Shown here: piece after piece, positions 17,663 through 26,895 of the stretch
Numbering within the stretch: the first letter of the stretch is position 1
Layout of the letters: every line of letters begins with the position of its first letter
DNA from: Myxococcus dinghuensis
GTDB lineage: Bacteria; Myxococcota; Myxococcia; Myxococcales; Myxococcaceae
Length of the DNA stretch: 64,000 nucleotides
Direction of reading: 5' to 3'
NCBI RefSeq assembly: GCF_024198235.1
Contig: NZ_JAKCFB010000002.1
Location: 372,001 to 436,000 of the forward strand
Position numbers and translations under genes: made by a program
Notes under the pieces: model-generated
Databases searched by the model: none
Told to the model about the DNA's origin: nothing
The model's input: only the letters and a program-made list of their open reading frames with translations

Positions 17663-18114
17663 CGGGGACGGCGGTCCTCGGTGGCCGCGTCACGCGGGGG
17701 GCGACGCCCGGCTGCTGACACAGCAGGACCGAGCGCCCCCCTCCCGGATGGATCCGGCAGCACCACGCGCTTCCAGCCCGGCTCCTCGGCCACCACCCTC
17801 CAACACGGAGGCGGCGCCGCCGAGAGCCACAGCACGCCCACCCACGGCAGGACGGGCACCATGTCAGCGCCTCCCACGGCCGCGCCCTGGAGCGACGAGG
17901 GAGACCTCGACTCCGTTCCGATGCTCGTCCCCGGTCGTGGTCGTTCCGCGCATCCGTCCCTCCCGCCCCATCGTGGCGTGTGGAGGGGACGCGATTGCAC
18001 GGGGCCGGCCAGCACCTGACGTCGTGTCGCTTCGCGGGGTTGGTCGCGGGCACGGCGACGTCCGTGTGCAGCACCGCGCACACCGCGCCCTCCGTCCTGC
18101 ACACCGCGAGCGGG
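17663..18114. other. 452-bp non-coding stretch, no supported gene
   Basis: Lies between the kinase stop and the stop of the convergent MFS gene. Several open frames exist on both strands, but their translations are Arg/Pro/Ala-rich without domain-like pattern. One minus-strand frame has a hydrophobic start (MVPVLPWVGVLWLSA) and could encode a tiny exported protein, but nothing else supports it. Confidence 0.4.
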
Positions 18115-19479
18115 TCAGGACTCCAGGGCGGCCTTGCCAGGGGCCAACAGGAACAGCCCCAGCGACACCAGCGCCGCCAGCGAGCCGGCGAGGGCGAACT
18201 GGGCGGCGAAGTGTCCTCGCGCCAGCGCGAGGGCGGCCACCGTCAACGAGCCCCCCAGGAGGCGCGTCGCATAGAGGCTGCTGGTGACGATGCCCCGATG
18301 GTGCCAGGGCGCGCGCGACTGGGGGCCGATGAGCGACGTGCTCGCGGCCGGCCCCAGGCCCATGCCCAGCACGGCCAGGGAGACCAGCGCGGCGAACATG
18401 CCCAGCTCCAGCGCGGCCGTCAGGGCCAGCAGCGCCGCGCCCGTGGCCGCCACGGCGAAGCCCACGCCCGCGCTCAGCCGCATCCCACCGCGCACCAGGA
18501 GCTTCACGCCGAACGACGAGCCCACCGACCAGCCCAGCAGCATGGGCAGGAGCGCCACGCCCGCGACGAGGGGCGTCTGTCCGCCCTTCTCCGTCATCCA
18601 CAGGGGCACCCACGCGGCCATGCTGTAGAGCAGCGCGCCACCGGCGATGCCACCCGCGACGCCGCACAGCACCGTCCGGTCCGTCAGCAGCTCCATGGGC
18701 ATGAGCGGCGCCGTCGAGCCGCGCTGCTGACGCACCAGCACCGTCCCCAACACGAGCGCACCCGCGAGGCAGACCCACCGCAGCCCGGCCTGTCCCGGCT
18801 CCAGCGAGAACAACAACATCGCGGCGGAACTCCCGGCGAGCACCGGCCCCCAGCGGTCCAGTTGCACGTCCGTGCGGCGCGGTGGGTCGCGGTAGGAGAT
18901 GTACAGCAGCAGGGCCGCGAAGAGGCCCACGGGCACGTTGACCAGGAACACCCACCGCCACGAGGCGTGCATCACCAACCAGCCGCCGATGAGCGGCCCC
19001 ACGGCGTTGCCGGCGCCCCAGGCCCCCGTGAAGAGGCCCTGCACCGCGGCGCGCTCGCGCAGCGTGTAGAGGTCCGCGCTGATGGTGAGCGTGGTGGGCT
19101 GGAGGGCGCCCGCGCCCAGGCCCTGCAGCACGCGGAAGGCGATGAGCCCCTCCACGGACTGGGAGAGCCCGCAGAGCGCGGACCCCACCAGGAACAGCCC
19201 CATGCCGGCGAAGAACACGGGCTTGCGGCCGAGCCGGTCCGCCAGCTTGCCGGAGATGAGCACGCCCACGGTGGACGCGAAGAGGAAGGCGGAGAAGACC
19301 CACGAGTAGAGGTGCTGTCCGCCCAGCTCCCGGGTGATGGTGGGCATGGCGCTCGTCACGACCGTGCCCTCGAAGGCGCTGACCACCAGGGCCAGCAGCA
19401 CCGCTCCGGTGGCCATCCGCCGCGCCGTTCCAGGCTGGCCCGAGGTCACCGGCTCCACCGACACGCCACTTCCATCCAT
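18115..19479 (-). CDS. MFS drug-resistance transporter (EmrB/QacA-type)
   Basis: A 454-residue transporter with 12-14 membrane helices. The motif-A stretch GKLADRLGRKPVF and the early TVVTSAMPTITREL are typical of the DHA2 (EmrB/QacA) drug:proton antiporters. The start at 19479 was chosen because helix one follows about 25 residues later; longer frames overlap the LysR gene. Divergent from the LysR-type regulator at 19551 across a 71-bp gap with an inverted repeat, so it is probably regulated by that protein. The substrate is unknown. Confidence 0.88.
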   Translation of the reverse strand: MDGSGVSVEPVTSGQPGTARRMATGAVLLALVVSAFEGTVVTSAMPTITRELGGQHLYSWVFSAFLFASTVGVLISGKLADRLGRKPVFFAGMGLFLVGSALCGLSQSVEGLIAFRVLQGLGAGALQPTTLTISADLYTLRERAAVQGLFTGAWGAGNAVGPLIGGWLVMHASWRWVFLVNVPVGLFAALLLYISYRDPPRRTDVQLDRWGPVLAGSSAAMLLFSLEPGQAGLRWVCLAGALVLGTVLVRQQRGSTAPLMPMELLTDRTVLCGVAGGIAGGALLYSMAAWVPLWMTEKGGQTPLVAGVALLPMLLGWSVGSSFGVKLLVRGGMRLSAGVGFAVAATGAALLALTAALELGMFAALVSLAVLGMGLGPAASTSLIGPQSRAPWHHRGIVTSSLYATRLLGGSLTVAALALARGHFAAQFALAGSLAALVSLGLFLLAPGKAALES

Positions 19480-19506
19480 GGCCCCACGTCTAACCGGAGG
19501 GCCCCC

Positions 19507-19552
19507 ATGCGGAAACCGCAACTTCCGCATAGACTTCTTGCGAGTTCCGCAT
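19507..19552. promoter_or_regulatory. Palindromic operator candidate between LysR and MFS genes
   Basis: ATGCGGAA (19507-19514) and TTCCGCAT (19523-19530) form a perfect 8-bp inverted repeat with an 8-bp centre. A third half-site TTCCGCAT (19545-19552) overlaps the lysR start codon, 22 bp from the second. Inverted half-sites with an extra site over the regulator's own start fit a LysR-type binding region with autorepression. Confidence 0.6.
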
Positions 19553-20495
19553 GACCCACGAACAACTCCAGGCGTTCCTCCGAGTCGCCCAGGAAGGCCG
19601 CCTGTCCACCGCGGCCCGAGGGCTGGGCCTGTCGCAGTCCGGCCTGTCGCGACAGCTCCAGGCCCTGGAGGCCGAGCTGGGCACGCGCCTGCTCGTCCGC
19701 ACGCCCGTCGGCACCGTGCTGACGGACGCGGGCGAGCGCTTCCTCCCCCATGCACGACGCGCGGTGGATGCGCTGGTGGCGGGCAGCGCGGAGCTGGGGC
19801 GGCTGTCCGGGACGCCCCGGGGCTCGGTGACGCTGGGCACCCTGCACACCGTGGGCGCGTACCTGCTCCCCGACATCCTCCCCGCGTTCGCGCGGGAGTA
19901 CCCCGAGGTGCGCCCCCGACTCAGCGAGGGCATGGCGGCGGTGCTGGAGGAAGGGGTCGCGCACGGCACGCTGGACCTGGCCATCCTCTCCCTGCCGGTG
20001 CGCCGCGCGGACCTGGTGTCCCAGAAGCTGTGGGAGGAGCCGTTGATGCTGGCGGTGCCGCGGGGTCATCGCCTGACGAAGGTGGGCGGGCCGGTGGCGC
20101 TGGCGGACGTGGTGGAGGAGACGTGGGTGGTCATCCCCAGCATGAGCGGCACACGCGCGCTGGAGGCGGCGTGCGAGGCGCGCGGGGTGACGCCCCGGGT
20201 GGCGCTGGAGACGGACAACGCGGAGGCGATGCGCCGCATGGTGGAGCAGGGCCTGGGCGTGGCGCTCGTCCCGGAGCTGATGGCGCGCAAGCACCCGTCC
20301 CATCGGTTCGACGTGGTGCCCCTGGTCCGCAGCGGGCTGAAGCGCCAGGTGGCGCTGGTGCACCGGGGCGAGGGCTACCTGACGGCGGCGGCGCGGGCGA
20401 TGAAGTCCTTCATCGTGGAGACGGTGCGCGCGATGCCGGAGCCCTGGGGCACGGGCAAGCGCGGCGCGGCCTCCCCCACCCAGCGCACGCGCTGA
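19551..20495 (+). CDS. LysR-family transcriptional regulator
   Basis: A 314-residue regulator. The N-terminal winged HTH (1-60) has LQAFLRVAQEGRLSTAARGL, then LSQSGLSRQLQALE. A CysR/LysR-type effector-binding domain follows (about 90-295; GSVTLGTLHTVGAYLLP). Divergent from the MFS transporter with an inverted repeat between them and a half-site over its own ATG, so it likely controls the transporter and itself. The effector is unknown. Confidence 0.93.
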   Translation: MTHEQLQAFLRVAQEGRLSTAARGLGLSQSGLSRQLQALEAELGTRLLVRTPVGTVLTDAGERFLPHARRAVDALVAGSAELGRLSGTPRGSVTLGTLHTVGAYLLPDILPAFAREYPEVRPRLSEGMAAVLEEGVAHGTLDLAILSLPVRRADLVSQKLWEEPLMLAVPRGHRLTKVGGPVALADVVEETWVVIPSMSGTRALEAACEARGVTPRVALETDNAEAMRRMVEQGLGVALVPELMARKHPSHRFDVVPLVRSGLKRQVALVHRGEGYLTAAARAMKSFIVETVRAMPEPWGTGKRGAASPTQRTR

Positions 20496-20508
20496 GCCTC
20501 CCACCCGC

Positions 20509-21060
20509 TCAAATCGCGTCGAACAGGTCCTCGACGAAGCGCCACCAGTCCCGCCACTCGTCGTCCGAAGCGGTGCGCGTCGGCTTCGCGGCGCCCTCCA
20601 CGGGTCGCTCCCGGTGGCACGGAGCGGGTGCGGGCGGGAAGCGCTCCGCGCAACGGGCACAGGCGAGGCCGGGCACGACGCGCTGGCATTGGGTGAGCGG
20701 GTAGCGGTCCTTGCACCCCACGCAGACGAACTCCAGTCGAGGCAGCGCCTTGCGCGCGGCGCCCTCCTGCGTGGCGCGCGCGAACTGGGCATCCGACACG
20801 GAGTTGCCGCCGCACTCGATGCACGCCAGCAGCTCACACGCCCCCAGGCGGGCGAACCACAGCATCCCCGCACAGGCCGGGCACTTCGCTGCGGGCTGCT
20901 CCCGCGTCATCTCCGGCGTGCCCTGCGTCCCCGCGACGAGGCCCAGCTCGCCCGCGTCGAACCACATCGCCTTGCAGGCGAAACAACGGTCGAGCAGCAC
21001 CCGGTCCGCCAGGAGCGGCTGGAGCGGGGCGCGACAGGAAGGACATGCACGGGCGGGCAT
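20509..21060 (-). CDS. Zinc-ribbon (zf-TFIIB-like) protein
   Basis: A 183-residue Cys-rich protein with repeated CxxC pairs: CPSC (7-10) with CFAC (26-29) followed by MWFDAGEL, the classic zf-TFIIB motif. CPAC with CIEC, and CVGC with CARC, give two further treble-clef-like knuckles. The C-terminal 40 residues are acidic and aromatic. Zinc binding is well supported; the role is unknown. Converges on the LysR gene with 13 bp between. Confidence 0.8.
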   Translation of the reverse strand: MPARACPSCRAPLQPLLADRVLLDRCFACKAMWFDAGELGLVAGTQGTPEMTREQPAAKCPACAGMLWFARLGACELLACIECGGNSVSDAQFARATQEGAARKALPRLEFVCVGCKDRYPLTQCQRVVPGLACARCAERFPPAPAPCHRERPVEGAAKPTRTASDDEWRDWWRFVEDLFDAI

Positions 21061-21137
21061 CGGCGCGGAGCCTAGGCCATCCCGGACACACGCGCCGCTC
21101 CCGCGAAGGGCGCCGGCCCGCTGCTAGAGTCCCCCGC

Positions 21138-22463
21138 ATGAAGCGGCTCCTCCCCGTCCTCCTCGCGGTCCTCGCGGGCTGCGCCACCACGCCCACACGC
21201 GCCCCCGCGCACGCGGTGTTCATCCAGAACGACTACGCCGCGGCGCTCGCCCAGGCCCGCGCGGAGGACAAGCCCCTCTTCATCGACTACCACGCCATCT
21301 GGTGCCCGCCGTGCCGGACCCTGGAGGCCCAGGTCTTCACCGCCCCCGCCTTCGTCGAGCGGGCGCGGGACTACGTCCTCCTCTCGGTGGACGTGGATGA
21401 CCCGGTCAACGAGCCGTTCCTCGAGCGCTTCCCGGTGAACAACCTGCCCACCCTGCTCGTGCTCGACGCCGAGACGGAGACGCCCGCGCTGCGCTGGATG
21501 GGGGGCGTCGGCCTGGAGGACGTCCTGGCCCTCCTGGACGATGCCCAACGCGCGCTGCACGCGCGCCTGTCGGGACCGGAGCAGCTCCTGCTCGAGGGAG
21601 ACCGCGCGTACGCCCGGCGGGAGCACGCGCTGGCGGCGGCGAAGTACCAGGAGGCGGTGGCGCGGAGCGCCAGGGATTGGAACCGGCGAGGCCGGGCGGT
21701 GGAGTCCGCGCTCAACGCGCTCTGGAACGCGGAGCACTTCCAGGCCTGCGCGGAGTACGCGGTCCAGGAGGTCCCAGGCCTCGCGGCCGAGGAGCAGGTG
21801 GACGCGGCGAGCTTCGGGTACGCCTGCGCCCGGTACGCAGAGGAGCCCAAGCCATGGGCGGCTCCAGCCCAGAAGGCCCTGGAGCCCGCTATCGAGAAGG
21901 CCTTCGAGCAGGCCCAGCGGAGCGGCGCGAAGAGCCAGGTCTGGCTCTATGGCTCCATGGCGGAGCTGCTCGGGGAACGCGGGGACGAGGAAGGCGCCAG
22001 ACGACTCTCCGAGAAGCACTACGCGGAGGTCCTCGCGCACCGTGCGAAGGAGACCACCGCCCAGGGCCGAGCGGCCTGGGACCCGCAGCTCTACAGCGCC
22101 GCGGAGTCGAGCGGACACCTGGCGGACACCCTCGAGCTCTTCGCCCGGAGCGAACACGAGCTCCCTGGCGACTTCTCCGCCAGCACCCGCGTGGCCGCGA
22201 ACCTCCGCGAGCTCGGCCGCTACGACGAGGCGCTGGCCGCGACGGACCGCGCGCTGAAGCTCGCCCAGGGTGGACGCAGGCTGGCGGTCTGGCTGAGCCG
22301 GGCCCGCACGTTGGAGCGCGCGGGACGCAAGGCCGAGGCCCGCGCGGACTTGAAGACGGCGCTCGCGGAGGCGGAGCGGCTGCCCAGGATGCAACGCGAG
22401 TTCTCCCAGTACGCGGTGGACGCGGTGCGGTCCGCGCTGTCCGGGCTCGAGGAGGCGAAGTAG
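21138..22463 (+). CDS. Thioredoxin-fold lipoprotein with helical repeat tail
   Basis: A 441-residue exported protein. The start ATG at 21138 gives a short lipoprotein signal with lipobox VLAGC (Cys15); an earlier in-frame start at 21045 would bury it. The thioredoxin domain (about 28-135) has active site WCPPC (Cys56/Cys59) and cis-Pro in NNLPTLLVLD. From about 150 on, the sequence is Ala/Glu-rich with TPR-like pairs (EGDRAYARREHALAAAKYQEA; YDEALAATDRALKLAQGG). A periplasmic disulfide reductase/isomerase on a TPR scaffold is likely. It ends 10 bp before the stop of the convergent uvrA-like gene. Confidence 0.85.
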   Translation: MKRLLPVLLAVLAGCATTPTRAPAHAVFIQNDYAAALAQARAEDKPLFIDYHAIWCPPCRTLEAQVFTAPAFVERARDYVLLSVDVDDPVNEPFLERFPVNNLPTLLVLDAETETPALRWMGGVGLEDVLALLDDAQRALHARLSGPEQLLLEGDRAYARREHALAAAKYQEAVARSARDWNRRGRAVESALNALWNAEHFQACAEYAVQEVPGLAAEEQVDAASFGYACARYAEEPKPWAAPAQKALEPAIEKAFEQAQRSGAKSQVWLYGSMAELLGERGDEEGARRLSEKHYAEVLAHRAKETTAQGRAAWDPQLYSAAESSGHLADTLELFARSEHELPGDFSASTRVAANLRELGRYDEALAATDRALKLAQGGRRLAVWLSRARTLERAGRKAEARADLKTALAEAERLPRMQREFSQYAVDAVRSALSGLEEAK

Positions 22464-22473
22464 CCCCCCTCCC

Positions 22474-25029
22474 CTACCGCTGCAGGCTCTTCGTCTTCTT
22501 CGCCTTCGTCGGCGCCGCGGGACGGGGAGCCTCCTCGACGGGGGCCCGGGCGGAGGCGGCCTCCTCCTTCATCACGTTGGCCTCCTTCCGGTAGTACTGC
22601 TTGAGGTGGTCCTTGAGGTAGCGACCGGTGTGCGACCCGGCGGTCTCCGTCAGCGTCTGCACCGGCCCGGCGAAGACCACGTCGCCGCCCCGGTCTCCCC
22701 CCTCCGGCCCCATGTCCACCACGTAGTGGGCCTGCCCAATCACATCGAGGTTGTGCTCGATGATGATGACGGTGTGGCCCGCCTCCAGCAGTTGGTTGAA
22801 CAGCTTCAGGAGGTGACGGATGTCCGCGAAGTGCAGCCCGCGCGTGGGCTCGTCGAAGATGAACAGGCACCGGTTCTTCTTCTGCCGCAGCAGCTCCGCG
22901 GCCAGGTTGAGCCGCTGGGCCTCTCCGCCCGACAGGGTCACCGTGGAGCTCCCCAGCACCAGGTAGCCCAGCCCGAAGTCCCGCAGGTACGTCAACGCCT
23001 GGACGATGGTCGCGTCCTGCTTCGGCGTGAAGAACGACAGGGCCTCCTCCACCGACAGGCTGAGCACCTCGTGGATGTTCCTCCCGTTCAGCTTCACCTC
23101 GAGCACGGGCTCCTGGAACTTCCGGCCGCCGCAGTCGTCGCAGACGACGTACTCGCTCTCGAAGATGGACATGTCGATCTCGAGCGAGCCCTGGCCCTTG
23201 CACGTCTCGCAGCGTCCCCCCGCCACGTTGCTGCTGAAGTGCGTCTTGTCGAAGCCCTTCTTCGACGACTCGGGCAGCGAGGCGAACAGGTCGCGGATGG
23301 CGTCGCTGATGCCCAGGTACGTCACCAGCGTGCTGCGACTGGAGCGACCGATGGGCTTCTGCTCGACGTACGTCACCTCGTCCAGCCCGTCGAGCCCCTT
23401 CAACGACGCGCCCACGTCCCGCTTCGCCGCCCGCGCGGTGAGCACCCGCAGCGCCTCGTCTCGCAGCGAGCCGATCAACGAGCTCTTGCCGGAGCCGGAC
23501 AGCCCCGTGACGCAGGACAGCGCGTTGAGCGGGAAGGCGACCTTGGCCACCTTCAGGTTGTTGCGCTGGAAGTCCGTCATCGTCAGCCAGCCTTGCAGGT
23601 CCGGCCGGCGCTCCAGCGCGAACTGGCGGTTCTTCATGCACGCGGCCGTCTGGGAGCGGGGGCTCGCCATCAGCTCCTCGTACGTCCCCTCGAAGACCAG
23701 CTCCCCTCCCCGAGCCCCCGCGCCCGGACCCATCTCGATGAGCCAGTCCGCCGCGCGAATCAAAGTCTCGTCGTGCTCGATGACGATGACCGTGTTGCCC
23801 AAATCCCGGAGCCGGCGCAGCGTCTCCAAGAGCTTCACCGTGTCGTGCTCGTGGAGCCCGATGGTGGGCTCGTCCAGCACGTACATGACGCCGGTGAGGT
23901 CGGACGCCACGTGCTGGGCCAGGAGCAGGCGCTGGAGCTCACCGCCGGAGAGCGTGTTCACCGCCCGATCCAGCGCCAGGTGCCCCAGCCCCACGTCCTC
24001 GATGTTCTGGCACTGCTTCTGGATGGCCTGGGCCACCTCGCGGACCTGGGCCGGGAACTTCCCACCCTGGAGGCGGGAGACCAGCTCACCGATGGTCATG
24101 TGCTGGAAGTCGCCGAAGCGCAGCGCTCCCACGGTGACGGCCATCGACTCCTTGCGCAGCCGCCCACCCTCGCACGCGGCGCAATGGGCATCGCCGATGT
24201 AGCGCTGGAGCGCCTGCTGCCGCGCGGGCGACGAGGTCGACTTGTACAGCCGCTCCATGTACCCGAGGATGCCGTCGTACGAGAACTCGTTGGTCACCTT
24301 GCGCACCTGGATGCGGTAGACCTTGTCCGAGCCGCGCAGCACCCGGTTCTTCTGCGCCGGGGTGAGCTTCGAGAAGGGCACGTCCAGGCGGATGCCCTCG
24401 TCCTCGCACATGGCCTCGAAGACCTTGCGCTGACTGGGGATGCTGAACGTCCCCGGCTCCGCGTTGTCCCAGATCCACTCCAGCGACTTGGAGGGGTCCG
24501 GCACCAGCAGGTCCGCGCTGAACGACGGCAGCCGGCCCAGGCCGTTGCACGTCAGGCACTTGCCCTCCTTGCGGTTGGCGCTGAACTGCCGGGGCGTGAG
24601 CGGCTCGGCGAAGCAGCCACAGTCGCCACACTGGAGCTTCTTGTCCACCGGCCCCAGACACGCCGGGCACACGGGCGTCCCGCCACGCGCGAAGAACAGG
24701 CGCATCAGCCCGTCCATGCCGGAGAGCGTGCCGATGGTGGAGCGGGGGTTGCTGAGCCGGTTGACGGACTGTTTGAGGGCCACCGGCGGCTGCGTGCCGC
24801 TGACGCGCTCGACCTGGAAGTCCCCCTCCCCCATGTCGAACGAGCGGCTGGAGAGCGCGCCGAGGTACAGCGACTTCGAATAGTAGAAGAGCGTGTCGAT
24901 GACCAGGGACGACTTCCCCGAACCGGACACGCCCGTCACCACCACCAGCTTCCCCTTCGGGATGGAGACCGAGAGGTTCTTCAGGTTGTGGGTGTTCACG
25001 CCTTCCAGACGAATGTGCTCACTCGACAT
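22474..25029 (-). CDS. UvrA-like ABC ATPase lacking the UvrB-binding domain
   Basis: An 851-residue UvrA-family protein. It has two ABC modules: Walker A GVSGSGKSS (33-41) and later GLSGSGKSS, two LSGGE signatures, and DEPTIGLHE and DEPTRGLHF. The zinc-finger Cys pairs CPAC/CGDC and CETC/CDDC are present. The segment between NPRSTIGTL..RLFFARGG and FSANRKEGKCLTC is too short to hold the UvrB-binding domain of housekeeping UvrA (about 940 residues). This makes it a class II/III UvrA such as the self-resistance proteins of antibiotic clusters (DrrC type). It is the last gene of the 28-kb minus-strand operon, so removing drug-DNA lesions of the cluster's own product is the likely role. Confidence 0.87.
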   Translation of the reverse strand: MSSEHIRLEGVNTHNLKNLSVSIPKGKLVVVTGVSGSGKSSLVIDTLFYYSKSLYLGALSSRSFDMGEGDFQVERVSGTQPPVALKQSVNRLSNPRSTIGTLSGMDGLMRLFFARGGTPVCPACLGPVDKKLQCGDCGCFAEPLTPRQFSANRKEGKCLTCNGLGRLPSFSADLLVPDPSKSLEWIWDNAEPGTFSIPSQRKVFEAMCEDEGIRLDVPFSKLTPAQKNRVLRGSDKVYRIQVRKVTNEFSYDGILGYMERLYKSTSSPARQQALQRYIGDAHCAACEGGRLRKESMAVTVGALRFGDFQHMTIGELVSRLQGGKFPAQVREVAQAIQKQCQNIEDVGLGHLALDRAVNTLSGGELQRLLLAQHVASDLTGVMYVLDEPTIGLHEHDTVKLLETLRRLRDLGNTVIVIEHDETLIRAADWLIEMGPGAGARGGELVFEGTYEELMASPRSQTAACMKNRQFALERRPDLQGWLTMTDFQRNNLKVAKVAFPLNALSCVTGLSGSGKSSLIGSLRDEALRVLTARAAKRDVGASLKGLDGLDEVTYVEQKPIGRSSRSTLVTYLGISDAIRDLFASLPESSKKGFDKTHFSSNVAGGRCETCKGQGSLEIDMSIFESEYVVCDDCGGRKFQEPVLEVKLNGRNIHEVLSLSVEEALSFFTPKQDATIVQALTYLRDFGLGYLVLGSSTVTLSGGEAQRLNLAAELLRQKKNRCLFIFDEPTRGLHFADIRHLLKLFNQLLEAGHTVIIIEHNLDVIGQAHYVVDMGPEGGDRGGDVVFAGPVQTLTETAGSHTGRYLKDHLKQYYRKEANVMKEEAASARAPVEEAPRPAAPTKAKKTKSLQR

Positions 25030-25054
25030 CGCGGCTGCCCTCCGGGAGCTGGGC

Positions 25055-26104
25055 TCAGCAATCCTTCAACGACTCGAACGCGCGCTTCTCCAGTTGGCTC
25101 ACCTTCTGGAGTGACTCCACCAACGGTTCGACGAGCGCCTCCGCCCGCGCGCGGCGCCCCTCCGCCCCCAGCGACATCAACTGCTGCCCCAGCGCGCTCC
25201 ACACCTCGCCGCTCTCCGCCAACGTCCGGGCCGCGCCCGCATAGACGTCCCGGCCGGTGGCCTCGCCCACCGCCGTCAGGAAGCGGCTGAGCATCGGCCG
25301 GAACAGGCCACCCCCCGTGCCGAACAGTTCGATCTGCCGCCCCAGGTAGACGAGCTGCCGTGTCAGCGCGTCGCACTCCACCTGCTTGCCGCGCAGGTCG
25401 ACGTCGACCACGTCCCCCACCTTCGTCGCCGGCCACTTGCGGGCCGCGTCCTGCAACATCTTGATGCCGGGAAGGCCGAAGTTGCGCAGGTCCGGGCGCA
25501 GCACCTCGCGGCAGATGTTCCGCACCGCCACCGGCCCCACCTTGTCCAGCTTGGGCGCGCCCTTGGGCGCGTTGACGACGTAGCAGCGGTTCTCCGGGTT
25601 GATGGGCGGCGACAACCGGCTGGAGCGCGCCCGCACCAGTTGCTCCGCGTCCACCCACTGCGGCTCCGCGAAGGCCGGGTCGGACACCTGGAAGCTGCCC
25701 GCCCCCGGGTCGTACCCGACGATGTTCACGAAGTAGCCGCCGAAGGAGACCTTGCCCTGCAGCTTCCAGTAGTCGAGCTGGCCGATGTCCAGCCGCGCCA
25801 CCACCACCTGGCGCTTCTCCAGCAAGGAGATGAGCGGCGCGGCGCCCGCGTCCTTGTGCTGGTCCACCTGGATGCCCATCAACCGCGCGGCCTGGAGCGG
25901 GAAGAGCGTCTGCTTGCCCACCACGATGTCCGGCTCGTCGAGCGGCGAGGCGAAGTAGGACAGCCCGAACGCGCCATCCAGCCCGAACAGCACGCTCTCG
26001 TCCACCTCGGTGCCCAGCGCACTCAGGATGTTGCGCTGGCAGGCGGACTCGCAGTGAAGACCCTGCTGGTGGCGGTAGCGCTCCAGGACACTCGAGGCAT
26101 TCAT
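25055..26104 (-). CDS. BtrH-like protein, catalytic His replaced
   Basis: A 349-residue protein of the BtrH N-terminal/DUF4872 family, related to papain-like acyltransferases; BtrH itself transfers an aminoacyl side chain in butirosin synthesis. The nucleophile motif HCES is kept (Cys18). In the two other BtrH-like proteins of this operon the strand after it reads HYVAxxGxD, but here it is YFVNIVGYD, with Tyr124 in the His position. The helical C-terminal domain is present (FGTGGGLFRPMLSRFL). It may be inactive as an acyltransferase, or use altered chemistry. 2 bp after the AlkD-like gene and 25 bp before the UvrA-like gene. Confidence 0.72.
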   Translation of the reverse strand: MNASSVLERYRHQQGLHCESACQRNILSALGTEVDESVLFGLDGAFGLSYFASPLDEPDIVVGKQTLFPLQAARLMGIQVDQHKDAGAAPLISLLEKRQVVVARLDIGQLDYWKLQGKVSFGGYFVNIVGYDPGAGSFQVSDPAFAEPQWVDAEQLVRARSSRLSPPINPENRCYVVNAPKGAPKLDKVGPVAVRNICREVLRPDLRNFGLPGIKMLQDAARKWPATKVGDVVDVDLRGKQVECDALTRQLVYLGRQIELFGTGGGLFRPMLSRFLTAVGEATGRDVYAGAARTLAESGEVWSALGQQLMSLGAEGRRARAEALVEPLVESLQKVSQLEKRAFESLKDC

Positions 26105-26106
26105 GG

Positions 26107-26895
26107 TCAGTGCTCCAACGTCATCAAGGACTTCCGTTGCTTCTCGTCCAGCCGCTCGATGGCGTAGCGCAGCGTGTCCCGATGAATCGTCTGGATGTGT
26201 GACTCGATGAACTCCACCACCGCGGGGCGGTGATGGTCCGCCGCCACCTTCAGCAGCCAACCCACACTCTTCTGGACGTATGGCTCCGGGTCTTCCAACA
26301 GGCGACGCGCATTCCCGAGGATGTGGTCGAGCGGGAGCCGATACGGGGTCGAGCCGATCTTCCGGCTCACGAACTTCACCAGTGCCACGTTCGCCGCCCG
26401 GCGACACCAGGGGGACGACGACTCAGTCCAGTCCTGAATCCTGCCCAGCGACTCCACGCGGGAGAGGAAGAACGGATAGAGCACCGTCAGACAGAGGTCG
26501 TCGCACTGTGCCCAGTTCCGGACGTAGCGCTCCAGCCAGAACCGGAAGCGCGCCAGCAGCGCCTCGTCATAGGAGCGCCGCACCAGCTTGCGCAGGAGCG
26601 CGAAGCCCAGCAGCACCTCCTCGTGATGGTACGACCGGGCCAGCACCGCCTCCGCCAGCGCCAGGCGCACCTCCGGCCCCAGGAGGTGGTGCTCCGCCAC
26701 GAAGTCGTCCGCGAGCACGCGCACGCCCGCGTTGGTGACGCCCAGCGCGTGGATGTCGTCCGGGAAGTAGCGCCGCGTCGACGCGGCCACGTGGGGGGCC
26801 GCCCGGGCCCGCAGAGCCGCGAGCAGCCGCTCCACGGTGGCCTCCAGCGGGGCCGCCTCCGGCGCCTCCTTCCGCGCGCTCCGGGCCCGCGTCAC
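26107..26895 (-). CDS. AlkD-like DNA alkylation repair glycosylase
   Basis: A 262-residue all-helical HEAT-repeat protein of the AlkD family, which excises bulky or cationic alkylated purines from DNA. Key positions fit the AlkD site: Trp128 with NWAQCDDLC (Asp132/Asp133) and Trp163 in SSPWCRRAANVALV, followed by QKSVGWLLK. The GTG start at 26895 overlaps the stop of the radical SAM gene (GTGA), so it is translated together with biosynthetic genes. AlkD relatives encoded in antibiotic clusters (YtkR2 for yatakemycin) remove the producer's own drug adducts. Self-resistance to a DNA-alkylating product is therefore the best reading. Confidence 0.85.
   Translation of the reverse strand: MTRARSARKEAPEAAPLEATVERLLAALRARAAPHVAASTRRYFPDDIHALGVTNAGVRVLADDFVAEHHLLGPEVRLALAEAVLARSYHHEEVLLGFALLRKLVRRSYDEALLARFRFWLERYVRNWAQCDDLCLTVLYPFFLSRVESLGRIQDWTESSSPWCRRAANVALVKFVSRKIGSTPYRLPLDHILGNARRLLEDPEPYVQKSVGWLLKVAADHHRPAVVEFIESHIQTIHRDTLRYAIERLDEKQRKSLMTLEH

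Noticed and set aside
17581-18104. Minus-strand frame of 173 codons with a hydrophobic start inside
   Set aside because: Overlaps the kinase C-terminus, has no ribosome site, and the translation lacks any recognisable pattern apart from one short hydrophobic stretch.
22606-25290. 894-codon open frame on the plus strand
   Set aside because: Complement of the UvrA-like gene, whose two ABC modules are unmistakable.
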